Source of the DNA: a bacterium
GTDB taxonomy: Bacteria; Patescibacteriota; Patescibacteriia; Patescibacteriales; GWC2-42-12
Direction: 5' to 3'
Assembly (NCBI GenBank): GCA_030649205.1
Contig: JAUSGE010000037.1
Span: forward strand, 1 to 47,379
Length of the DNA: 47,379 bases
This document shows, piece after piece, positions 14,955-23,182 of this stretch. The notes beneath the pieces were generated by a model. That model saw nothing but the letters and a program-made list of their open reading frames with translations, was not told where the DNA came from and did no database searches. The position numbers were made by a program, and so were the translations under genes. Within the stretch, counting starts at the first letter, position 1. Each line of letters opens with the position of its first letter.

Positions 14955-17504
14955 ATGAATAACCCCCTAAACCCCCCTTTGCAAGGGGGACTAAATATAA
15001 AAGTCAACAGCGGCGCCAAGTCGGCCAGGTTTGTGGTGGACTTAAAAAAGGATTTGCCCGTTAAGACATCCGATGTCCAAGGGGACATCGGATGTCCAGA
15101 ATCAAGGCTGGAAAAAATGGCCGAGCTGGATTATGGGAAGATGATAAAGAAGGGGAAGGTGAGGGGAGGAGTTTTAATAAATGATTTAGGCGGCGCGATA
15201 AACAAATTCTGGATCCCTTCCCCGCTTTCGCGAGGACTAAAGGCCGCAGGGATGACAAATAAAAAAGCGGGAATAAAGAAGAATAAAATCCCCCTACCCC
15301 CTTTGCTAAAGGGGGTAAATCAACTGGCGTTTGTGGAATTTGGTAAATTATTATACGCCGGATTTTATAAAATTTGCTACGGCGCGGGTTGGGTGATTAT
15401 GTTTATAGTGAGGCTGGGTTACTTGATCGGAGCGGCGGTGATAAGGAAATTCCGGATTCCCGCCTGCGCGGGAATGACAAGAATGGGGCGGTCGCTCGCG
15501 ATGACAGAGAGGAAAAAAGAAAGAAAAGTAGAAAAAGAGGAAATTGTAATAACAAATAAAATCCCCCTAACCCCCTTTGCTAAAGGGGGCTTAAAGCCGA
15601 TTTTAGTTTTTGCCGGCGCGCTGTTAATAATTATTTTGCCGGTCAAAGCTTTTACTTTTTATAAATCACTGGACTCCGTCAAAGGCCGGGTGCTGGGCGC
15701 CAGCGCCAGCGCCATGAGCGATTTGCTGGCCGGCGGCCAATCGGCGGCCAATTTTGACTTTAGCCAGGCGGATAAAAATTTCACGCAAGCCGGCGAAAAT
15801 TTTTTAACCGCGCAAAACCAGCTGGCTGACATCAACGGCCTGATCCTTGCTCTGGCGGCCTTAGCGCCGGATAAAAATGTCAGGCTGGCCGCGGCCGGCA
15901 AGCATATCCTGAAGGCCGGGGAACTAAGCGCCGAAGCCGGAAAAAATTTAAGCCTGGCCCTGTTCGGACTGACTGGTTGGCAAGAAAAGACACCGAGTGT
16001 CCTAAGGACACTCGGTGTCCAAAGCCAGCTGGCCGCGGACAACTTAAAAGGATTAGCCGCGGAGCTAAACCAAATAGACAGCGGCTTGATTCCGAGTGAA
16101 TATCAAAAAAATTTCATTTTGCTGAAGCAGAAAGTTTTTGAGCTGAACAGCGGCTTAAATCAATTTATCGGTTTAGCCGATACTTTGGCGATTTTTTTGG
16201 GCGCCGAACAGGATAAACGCTATCTGTTGGTCTTTCAAAACAATTCGGAACTGCGCGCCAGCGGCGGCTTTATCGGCAGTTACGCGATCATGGATTTTTC
16301 CCAAGGGCGGATTAAAAATATTTCCGCGCCGGGCGGGGGCAGTTACGATACTGACGCCGGCCTGCTAAAAAAAATAAAATCCCCGGAACCTTTGCGCTTG
16401 GTCAGGCCGGACTGGCATTTTTGGGACGCTAATTGGTGGCCGGACTGGCCCACCAGCGCCCGCAAACTGGCCTGGTTTTATGAAAATAGCGGCGGTTCCA
16501 CGGTGGACGGCGTCATCAGCCTGACGCCCACGGTTATGGAACGGCTTTTAAAGGTAATCGGCCCGATTGACATGAAGGAACAATACGGCATAATTTTTGA
16601 CGCGGATAATTTCTGGCTGGAAACGCAAAAACTGTCGGAGCAAAAACCGGATGTCACCAAACAGCCTAAAAAAATAATCGGCGATTTAATGAGCGCCATA
16701 ATCAGCGAATTGCCGAAAAGGCTGGGCCAAGGCAATTTGCTTGAGCTGCTTAAAGCGGGGCAGGAGTCGCTGGACGACAAAAATATTTTGTTTTATTTTA
16801 CTGATTCCGAGCTGCAAAGCCAAGCGGCCGAGCTGGGCTGGGCTGGAAAAATAAAAGACGCGGCCGGCGATTACTTAAGCGTGGTTAATACCAATATCGC
16901 CGGGCAAAAAAGCGACCGAAAAATTAATCAGCAAATTTCTCACTTGGCCGAAGTTCAGGCGGACGGCGCGATCATTGACACCTTAACCGTCAGGCGGACG
17001 CATACCGGCGCCAAAGGCGAACCGTTTTCCGGCGCGCGCAACGTTAACTGGATGAGAATTTACGTGCCGGCCGGCTCCGAACTGCTGTCGGCAGAAGGCT
17101 TTAAACCCTTGGACCAAATATTTTTTAAACCCGCCGAAAGCGGCTGGCTGGACGACCCGGACGTAGCGGCCGGCCAAAACAGCGAGCGGACGGATGAAGC
17201 GACTAAAACCTTAATTTATAGCGAATCCGGCAAAACCGTTTTCGCTAATTGGTCGCAATTGGATCCGGGCGAGTCGGTGGAAATAAATATAAAATACCGC
17301 CTGCCTTTCAGGCTGGACGGCGGCCAGGGCAAGCTCTGCTCCTATTCACTGCTGGCGCAAAAACAACCGGGCATGAATTCGTCGTCACTTGCCAGCGCCT
17401 TAAAATTAAGCCATAATTTTAAGGCGGTCTGGCAGGATAATCTGCCGCTTAATGAAGCTTTTGACGGCGATAAAATTATGGCGGCGGTGATGGAGGAAAA
17501 ATGA
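14955..17504 (+). CDS. DUF4012 domain membrane protein with a repeat-derived N-terminus
   Basis: 849 residues. The N-terminal ~210 residues contain two hydrophobic segments (about 134-163, then 214-235) and at least seven peptides encoded by palindromic repeats (NNPLNPPLQGG, SDVQGDIGCP, FWIPSPLSRG, KIPLPPLLKG, FRIPACAGMT, GRSLAMTE, KIPLTPFAKG); an eighth lies at about 345-355. After the second membrane segment comes KGRVLGAS, a helical region, then the DUF4012 domain (about 410-830) with YLLVFQNNSELRASGGFIGSY and a YDTDAGLL/WWPDWP region. The domain is thought to lie outside the membrane and is often found with exopolysaccharide genes. Its biochemical role is unknown. The next gene starts one base after the stop. 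The N-terminal repeats look tolerated rather than functional. Confidence 0.85.
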   Translation: MNNPLNPPLQGGLNIKVNSGAKSARFVVDLKKDLPVKTSDVQGDIGCPESRLEKMAELDYGKMIKKGKVRGGVLINDLGGAINKFWIPSPLSRGLKAAGMTNKKAGIKKNKIPLPPLLKGVNQLAFVEFGKLLYAGFYKICYGAGWVIMFIVRLGYLIGAAVIRKFRIPACAGMTRMGRSLAMTERKKERKVEKEEIVITNKIPLTPFAKGGLKPILVFAGALLIIILPVKAFTFYKSLDSVKGRVLGASASAMSDLLAGGQSAANFDFSQADKNFTQAGENFLTAQNQLADINGLILALAALAPDKNVRLAAAGKHILKAGELSAEAGKNLSLALFGLTGWQEKTPSVLRTLGVQSQLAADNLKGLAAELNQIDSGLIPSEYQKNFILLKQKVFELNSGLNQFIGLADTLAIFLGAEQDKRYLLVFQNNSELRASGGFIGSYAIMDFSQGRIKNISAPGGGSYDTDAGLLKKIKSPEPLRLVRPDWHFWDANWWPDWPTSARKLAWFYENSGGSTVDGVISLTPTVMERLLKVIGPIDMKEQYGIIFDADNFWLETQKLSEQKPDVTKQPKKIIGDLMSAIISELPKRLGQGNLLELLKAGQESLDDKNILFYFTDSELQSQAAELGWAGKIKDAAGDYLSVVNTNIAGQKSDRKINQQISHLAEVQADGAIIDTLTVRRTHTGAKGEPFSGARNVNWMRIYVPAGSELLSAEGFKPLDQIFFKPAESGWLDDPDVAAGQNSERTDEATKTLIYSESGKTVFANWSQLDPGESVEINIKYRLPFRLDGGQGKLCSYSLLAQKQPGMNSSSLASALKLSHNFKAVWQDNLPLNEAFDGDKIMAAVMEEK
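14960..15592. repeat. Cluster of seven palindromic elements inside the DUF4012 gene
   Basis: In order: family D at 14960-14990; family E double palindrome at 15065-15096 (arms GACATCCGATGTC/GACATCGGATGTC); family B at 15207-15260; D at 15287-15321; B at 15449-15482; a family C fragment at 15485-15510 (CGGTCGCTCGCGATGACAG); D at 15559-15592. All are read through in the same frame with no stop codon. Confidence 0.85.
15989..16019. repeat. Family E double palindrome in the DUF4012 coding region
   Basis: Arms GACACCGAGTGTC (15989-16001) and GACACTCGGTGTC (16007-16019) flank a 5-base loop CTAAG. The same two arms, in the opposite order, form the element at 532-562 upstream of the subtilase. Here it encodes TPSVLRTLGV within the helical region before the DUF4012 domain. 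Confidence 0.88.
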
Positions 17505-17505
17505 T

Positions 17506-19476
17506 ATGAACAAAAACGGCGACATTAAAATTAAACACGGTTCATCAAGCCTGTCCGAATTTATTGAGCGCCCTCTGCCCTCGGACGCGGAGGTGGAAGC
17601 CTTTGACCAGTACGTTGCCCATGAGGCTAAAGAGGAAGAAGTAAAAAGCAGTTTGGCTAAAATTTATCAAAACGATAAAGGCGAGGCGGTAAATGTACAG
17701 ACCCTCACGTTTAAAAAAAGGCGAGGCTGGCTTTTTAAGCTGTTCACTTTTCTGGTGGTGGTGTTCGCGCTGGGCGGCGCTCTTTACGCCGCTTACAACT
17801 ATGTTTCCTTAAAGCTGAATTTAAACAAGCAGCCGGTCAGCCTGGCCATTGACGCCAAAAAAGAAGTTGCGGCCGGGGAAGAATTTAATTATTATTTAAC
17901 CTATAAAAATGAGGATAAAGTCGCCATTAAAAATATTGAAATAAAAATTGCCTATCCTGATAATTTTATTTTTTTAGAGGCCGACCCCAAGCCCAGCCTC
18001 AATAACAATACCTGGAACGCGGCCAGCCTGGGCTCTCGCCGCAGCGATTTTATCAGGATAAAGGGCAAGCTGGCCGGAACGCTTAACAGCGATAATATTA
18101 TTTTAGCCGATATGACATATACGCCGGAAAATTTTTCCAGTGAATTCAAAAAATCAGCCGACTTTTCAATCGCGATTAATGATTTAGGGCTGGATATTTC
18201 CCTGGCCAACTCATCCAGCGCGCTCATAAACGAAGAAAATGAAATTAGCGTAATTTTTAAAGCCAAAGATCGGAATTACCTAAATACTTTCCGCCTAACC
18301 GCGAGCCATCCGGATGAAGTTGAAATCATCAAACTGCCCGATGCCCGAGCCACGTCCAGCCCGCCGGCCGCGCCTTTAATCAAAGCCGGCGGCCAAGATT
18401 CGTGGCTGATAAGCAATTTAGGAAAAAATGAAAATACCTTTAAAATTAAATTTAAGGTTAAGGAGAAAAAACAGCCCGCCGTCAGCTTGGCTATAAAATT
18501 TGAATACCCCTACGCGGCCAGCGCGGCGGAAGCGCCGAAATATTACGTGTTTTATGAAAATAGCTTAACCTACGAGGTAATTAAGAGCGATTTAAACATC
18601 AATTTAATCATCAACGGTTCGCCGCTTGATCAAGGAGTTGATTTCGGCCAAACCTTGAATTATTCAGTCAGCTATGCCAATAAAGGCGATTCTGAAATGA
18701 GGGATGTAATTATCATGGCAGTTTTGGAAAGCGACTTTTTGGACTGGCAATCGTTAAATGATAAAAATAGCGGCGCGGTCAGCGGCAATACTATCAGCTG
18801 GAGCAAAACGGAAATTCCGGCCTTAGCTGAATTAGCCAGCGGCGGACAGGGAATAATTGATTTTTCCATCAGCCTAAAAAATCTGGGCCCGATAGACCTG
18901 GCAAAAGCCTATCAAGTAAAAAGCTACGTCAGCTACAGCATCGCGGGCAAAAGCGCGGCCGGCCAAAGCCAGAGCAATACTATCGCCAGCAAAATAAACA
19001 GCGATTTGAATCTGGACGAGCAGCTAAGATATTTTAACAGCGACAATATCGCGGTCGGTTCCGGGCCAGTGCCGCCGAAAGTCGGGCAAATCACGGGTTT
19101 AAAAGTTTATTGGACGATTAGCAACAGCCTGCATGAATTAAACAATCTGCGGATCAGCGCGATTTTGCCGGCCGGCGTCAGCTGGGGCGCAAAAAATAGC
19201 GCGGCCATCGGGACAATAGCTTACGACAGCCAAAGCAATAAAGCTATTTGGCAAATTGGCCGCCTGCCGGCCGGATTCGGCAAAACCAGCGGCGAGTTTA
19301 ATATCAGCGTGGCGCCTACCGATGCTAATCTTAATCAAATCATGGTGATCCTGCCCGGCACCGCCATTAGCGCCAAGGATAGCGTCACCGGCGCCCAGCT
19401 TGATAAAATTCTGAAAGCCAAGACCTCAAAATTGGAAAACGATAATATGGCCAGCGGAGATGGAATAATTCAATAA
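17506..19476 (+). CDS. Single-pass membrane protein with extracytoplasmic beta-rich (DUF11/CARDB-like) region
   Basis: 656 residues. An N-terminal cytoplasmic part of about 75 residues (rich in acidic residues, ending TFKKRRGW) precedes one membrane segment (LFTFLVVVFALGGALYAAY, about 77-98). The rest resembles repeated Ig-like modules for bacterial surfaces: VAAGEEFNYYLTYKNEDKVAI and VDFGQTLNYSVSYANKGDSEM mark at least two, and the last begins near LKVYWTISNSL. The modules recall DUF11/CARDB domains. It is coupled to DUF4012 (1-base gap) and to the downstream tgt (1-base gap). A scaffold or envelope role is inferred. A GGAGG site precedes the ATG. Confidence 0.75.
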   Translation: MNKNGDIKIKHGSSSLSEFIERPLPSDAEVEAFDQYVAHEAKEEEVKSSLAKIYQNDKGEAVNVQTLTFKKRRGWLFKLFTFLVVVFALGGALYAAYNYVSLKLNLNKQPVSLAIDAKKEVAAGEEFNYYLTYKNEDKVAIKNIEIKIAYPDNFIFLEADPKPSLNNNTWNAASLGSRRSDFIRIKGKLAGTLNSDNIILADMTYTPENFSSEFKKSADFSIAINDLGLDISLANSSSALINEENEISVIFKAKDRNYLNTFRLTASHPDEVEIIKLPDARATSSPPAAPLIKAGGQDSWLISNLGKNENTFKIKFKVKEKKQPAVSLAIKFEYPYAASAAEAPKYYVFYENSLTYEVIKSDLNINLIINGSPLDQGVDFGQTLNYSVSYANKGDSEMRDVIIMAVLESDFLDWQSLNDKNSGAVSGNTISWSKTEIPALAELASGGQGIIDFSISLKNLGPIDLAKAYQVKSYVSYSIAGKSAAGQSQSNTIASKINSDLNLDEQLRYFNSDNIAVGSGPVPPKVGQITGLKVYWTISNSLHELNNLRISAILPAGVSWGAKNSAAIGTIAYDSQSNKAIWQIGRLPAGFGKTSGEFNISVAPTDANLNQIMVILPGTAISAKDSVTGAQLDKILKAKTSKLENDNMASGDGIIQ

Positions 19477-19477
19477 G

Positions 19478-20578
19478 ATGTTTAAAGTTTTAAAAAAATC
19501 AAAGCTATCCAAGGCCCGCCTAGGCCTTATCAAAACCGCTCACGGCGCCATAGAAACTCCCTTTTTTATGCCGGATGCCACCAGGGGAGCGGTAAAATAT
19601 TTAAGCGGCCAGGAACTGGAAAAATTAGGCTTAAAGTGCATGGTGGCCAATACCTTGCACTTATTTCTGCGGCCCGGAGTAAAATTAATCAAACAGGCCG
19701 GCGGCCTGCATAATTTTATTAATTGGCCAGGCTTGATTTTGTCGGATAGCGGCGGTTATCAGATTTTTTCCCTGCTGCATAAAAACCAGCGCGCCGGACA
19801 AATTACCGACCAAGGCGCCAAGTTTAAATCTCCTGTGGACGGCAGCGGGCTGGAGCTAACGCCGGAGCAATCAATTAAAGCGCAATTTGATCTGGGCGTT
19901 GATATGATGGTTTGCTTTGATGATTGCCCGCCCAATGATTACGCCGACGGCAAAATAAAAATCGCGGTTGAACGCACTATTAAATGGGCCGAGAGATGCG
20001 CGCGAGAATTCAAAAAACAAATTAAAGCGCGGCGGCTGAAGCGGCCGCCTCTGCTATTCGCGGTTATCCAGGGCGGCCATAATCAGGCGTTAAGAAAGTA
20101 TTGCGCCCAAGAGCTGATTAAAATCGGTTTTGACGGCTATGGCTTCGGCGCCAGGCATATTGACAGCGGCGGAAATTTCATGGCTGGCATTTTAAGGCGC
20201 ACGGCCTCGCTGATTAGCGAGGACAAACTGCGTTTTGGCCTAGGCATAGGAACGCCCGAAGATATCATCAAGGCGATTCGCCTGGGCTGGGACATGTTTG
20301 ACTGCGTTATTCCAACCCGGGAAGGCCGGCACGGAAGGCTATATTTGCGAAAACGCCAGACCATCAATATAACCAATGCTAAATTCGCGCGCGACTTTTC
20401 CCCAATTAATGCCGACAGCCGGCTGGCCGAGCTAAAAAATTATTCCAAAGCCTATCTGCATTATTTGTTTAAAATTAGCGAGCCCCTGGCCGCCAGGCTG
20501 GCCAGCTTGAATAATCTTGAATTTTATCTTAAACTATTAAGCGAGGCTAGGGAGTTGATAAAAAAAGACAAATTATGA
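19478..20578 (+). CDS. tgt: Divergent queuine/preQ1 tRNA-ribosyltransferase (Tgt) lacking zinc ligands
   Basis: 366 residues, slightly short for bacterial Tgt. Catalytic and base-binding motifs are kept: LSDSGGYQIFSL (general acid/base Asp), CFDDCPP, AVIQGG, and MFDCVIPTR with the nucleophilic Asp. Tgt exchanges guanine 34 of GUN-anticodon tRNAs for preQ1 or queuine. Two regions differ from the family. The substrate loop, GGLAVGE in E. coli, reads GFGARHI. The zinc site, CxCxxC plus His in E. coli, aligns with SRLAELKNYS and SLNNL, so all four ligands are replaced. Base specificity and folding may therefore be unusual. It is cotranscribed with two envelope genes. Confidence 0.88.
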   Translation: MFKVLKKSKLSKARLGLIKTAHGAIETPFFMPDATRGAVKYLSGQELEKLGLKCMVANTLHLFLRPGVKLIKQAGGLHNFINWPGLILSDSGGYQIFSLLHKNQRAGQITDQGAKFKSPVDGSGLELTPEQSIKAQFDLGVDMMVCFDDCPPNDYADGKIKIAVERTIKWAERCAREFKKQIKARRLKRPPLLFAVIQGGHNQALRKYCAQELIKIGFDGYGFGARHIDSGGNFMAGILRRTASLISEDKLRFGLGIGTPEDIIKAIRLGWDMFDCVIPTREGRHGRLYLRKRQTINITNAKFARDFSPINADSRLAELKNYSKAYLHYLFKISEPLAARLASLNNLEFYLKLLSEARELIKKDKL

Positions 20579-20582
20579 TAAT
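20555..20582 (+). promoter_or_regulatory. Probable promoter of the O-antigen-ligase-like gene
   Basis: TTGATA (20555-20560) and GATAAT (20577-20582) are spaced by 16 bases. They overlap the end of tgt and lie 38 bases before the next ATG. The region down to the start is AT-rich and has no Shine-Dalgarno sequence. Confidence 0.4.
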
Positions 20583-20620
20583 ATTAAATTATTAAATTAA
20601 ATTAATCTAAATTAACATCT

Positions 20621-23035
20621 ATGGATGAAAAAAAGACCATCACCAAACATCAGATAAACACTACCAAGGGCTTGGATTTTGTGATAATCGGCTCGATTTT
20701 TTTAGTGTTTTTTCTCTGCCCCATATTCTTTACCGGCTTAGCCGCGCAGAATCTGGGCTTTGAAAAAATGATTTTGTTTTATTTCTTAACCCTGCTGGGA
20801 GCCGTGGCCTGGGTAACTAAGGCCGTAATCGTTGGTGAATTAAATATTAAAAGGACGCCCTTGGATTGGCCGATCGTCGGCATGCTGGCGGTCTTTATAA
20901 TTTCCACGGTTCTATCCGTTAGCCAGAAAGATAGCCTGGTTGGCGCTTATGGAAATTCCGCGAAAAGCTTGGCTTCGGTGGTTATATTTATTTTATTCTA
21001 TTATTTGGTGATAAATAACATTGACCAAAAAAGAGTTAAGCTGTTATTTTGGGGGCTTTGCGGCTCAACCGCCCTGGCGGTGATATATTCAACCCTGCAA
21101 TTAATGGGAAAATTTGTTTTGCCCCTAGGTTTTACCAAAGCCATCAGCTTTAACCCCATAGGCTCATTGTCCGGCTTAACCATGTATTTGATAATTATTC
21201 TGCCGCTATTGGTTATCGGCATGACGCAAATCAGCGAAATACACCCTAACTTTAAAAACAAAATTCTTCAGCACGCTGTTCGGGTGTTTTTGGGCGCTAT
21301 AATTTTATTATCGCTGTTTGTCTTGACCCTGCTTAACGGCTTTACTTTCTGGCCGGCCGGAGTCGTGGGCATTGTGATTATTCTGATGTTTTTGCTGTCA
21401 AAAATTATTAAAGTTACCAGCTCCAATATCGTTATTCCCATCGCCACTTTTCTGCTCTTGATAATTCTTTTGGTTTTAGGCAATTTCAACATCATGACCT
21501 TGAATTTGCCGGTTGAAGTCAGCCTGTCCCGCAAAGCGTCTTTTGATATTGCCAAGCAAAGCATTAAAAAAGATCCGCTGTTCGGTTCCGGGCCGTCAAC
21601 TTATGTTTATGATTTTGTAAAATACAAAGGCGCGGATTTTAACGCTTCGCCGCTGTGGAATGTCCGTTTTGACAACTCGTCCGGCTCGCTGTTTGAAATA
21701 GCGGCTACGGCCGGCGGCCTGGGGGTCTTGGCGGTGGTCGTGTTATTTTTAATCGCTTTATCTATTTGCTTCATTACCCTGATTAAAGTGCAAAAAATTG
21801 AATCACAGTCAATTCTCCTGGCATTATTTTCCAGCTTAGTCACCGTGATAATTTTCAGCTTATTGTTTTCCCTGAATGGCTCGCTGGTTTTAATTTCCCT
21901 GCTAGTGGCGATCATGGCGGTGGCCATGGCCATAGTCAACTACCCGGAAAAATTTAAGAATTTCAATTTGTCATTCAGGGCCTCGCCCAAATACGCCTTG
22001 GCGCTGGCCGCGATCTTTTTAAGCTTAAGCGCCGGCGTAGTAATCTTATTCACTTTGGGAATTAAAATGTACTTGGCTGATTATTATGTCATGAAATCAT
22101 TAAGCCTGGCCGATACCGGCAAAAAAATTGAAAATATCAATAAAGCCGTGATTTTAGCGCCTTACCAGGATGTTTACTACATCAATCTGGCCAACAACTA
22201 CATGGCGCTGGCTAACCAGGAAGCGCAAGGCAATAAAGACCAGACGATAATTGAAAATAATTTATCATTAGCCATTGAGCAGGGTAAAAAAGCCTTGGAT
22301 ATCGCCCCTAATAATGTAGCCAGCACCGAGGCCATGGCCTTGATTTATGAAAACGCGTCTTTTTACGTCAGAGGCGCCTTGGACTGGGCGGAAAATCTAT
22401 ACAATAAAAATATTGAATTGGAGCCTGACAGCCCGACGCCGTATCTGCGCCTGGCCTTAATCAATATGGCTCGGGCTAACGCGGAGACCGATAAAGCCGA
22501 ACAAGCGCGCCTGGCTGAAGAGGCTATTAAAAAATACGATTTGGCGATTGCCAAAAAGAACGATTTCGGCGCGGCATATTACGGCAAAGCCATTGCTTAC
22601 GAAAAATTGAATAAAATTGACGAAGCCATTGATCAGCTGAAGAAAGCCGTCTTATCAACGCGTGATAGCGTTGACTACCGCTTTGAACTGGGACGGCTGT
22701 ATTTCAACCGCGGCACCGCGGCCGCGGGCAGCCTGGCGCAAACCGCTTCCCCGGATATCACCACCGGCAGTGAGACCAATCAGGATCTTAGCGTGCAAAA
22801 TGGCCAGGGCGGAGCGGCCATAAAAAATGACGATGTAAAAACCGCTGAACAATTATTCTTGAGCATTGTTCAAGCCAACCCCAATCACGCTAACGGCTTG
22901 TACAGCTTAGCCTTGCTCTACCAGAAAACCGGCGAGACGGCCAATGCTAAATTAGTCGTCGCCCAGCTGTTAAAGGTGGTTACCGATCAGCCGTCAATTG
23001 AGGTGATTAAGAAGCAATTTCCGGGATTATATTAG
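20621..23035 (+). CDS. O-antigen ligase/polymerase (Wzy/WaaL)-like membrane protein with TPR tail
   Basis: 804 residues. About a dozen membrane segments run from residue 20 to about 485. A long outer loop holds the sequence SIKKDPLFGSGPSTYVYDFVKYKG, typical of the Wzy_C/O-antigen ligase family (the GxGPxxF motif). The C-terminal ~310 residues form tetratricopeptide-type helices (ALDIAPNNVASTEAMALIYENA, NIELEPDSPTPYLRLALINMARA, AIAKKNDFGAAYYGKAIAYEKL, IVQANPNHANGLYSLALLYQKTG). It likely polymerises or attaches lipid-linked glycan outside the membrane, using products of the glycosyltransferases in this region. Substrate unknown. Confidence 0.85.
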   Translation: MDEKKTITKHQINTTKGLDFVIIGSIFLVFFLCPIFFTGLAAQNLGFEKMILFYFLTLLGAVAWVTKAVIVGELNIKRTPLDWPIVGMLAVFIISTVLSVSQKDSLVGAYGNSAKSLASVVIFILFYYLVINNIDQKRVKLLFWGLCGSTALAVIYSTLQLMGKFVLPLGFTKAISFNPIGSLSGLTMYLIIILPLLVIGMTQISEIHPNFKNKILQHAVRVFLGAIILLSLFVLTLLNGFTFWPAGVVGIVIILMFLLSKIIKVTSSNIVIPIATFLLLIILLVLGNFNIMTLNLPVEVSLSRKASFDIAKQSIKKDPLFGSGPSTYVYDFVKYKGADFNASPLWNVRFDNSSGSLFEIAATAGGLGVLAVVVLFLIALSICFITLIKVQKIESQSILLALFSSLVTVIIFSLLFSLNGSLVLISLLVAIMAVAMAIVNYPEKFKNFNLSFRASPKYALALAAIFLSLSAGVVILFTLGIKMYLADYYVMKSLSLADTGKKIENINKAVILAPYQDVYYINLANNYMALANQEAQGNKDQTIIENNLSLAIEQGKKALDIAPNNVASTEAMALIYENASFYVRGALDWAENLYNKNIELEPDSPTPYLRLALINMARANAETDKAEQARLAEEAIKKYDLAIAKKNDFGAAYYGKAIAYEKLNKIDEAIDQLKKAVLSTRDSVDYRFELGRLYFNRGTAAAGSLAQTASPDITTGSETNQDLSVQNGQGGAAIKNDDVKTAEQLFLSIVQANPNHANGLYSLALLYQKTGETANAKLVVAQLLKVVTDQPSIEVIKKQFPGLY

Positions 23036-23063
23036 ATTAGAAAACGTAAAATTATCAATTTTA

Positions 23064-23096
23064 GAAGGCTGGAGTAAATTCCGGCTTTCTTTAATT
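23064..23096 (+). terminator. Probable intrinsic terminator after the O-antigen-ligase-like gene
   Basis: GAAGGCTGGA pairs with TCCGGCTTTC (two G-U pairs) across a short loop, followed by TTTAATT. It lies about 30 bases after the stop. Confidence 0.5.
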
Positions 23097-23097
23097 C

Positions 23098-23126
23098 TTG
23101 AGCTTATCGGCAATATGTCGTATAAT
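23098..23126 (+). promoter_or_regulatory. Promoter of the type III restriction-modification locus
   Basis: TTGAGC (23098-23103) and TATAAT (23121-23126) are separated by exactly 17 bases. The mod ATG is 57 bases after the -10 box, leaving a 5' leader of about 50 bases without an obvious ribosome-binding site near the start. Confidence 0.6.
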
Positions 23127-23182
23127 TTAAGAAACCGCCAATAAAGTTAAGGAATGATAATATACGATTTAACTAAAAAAAT

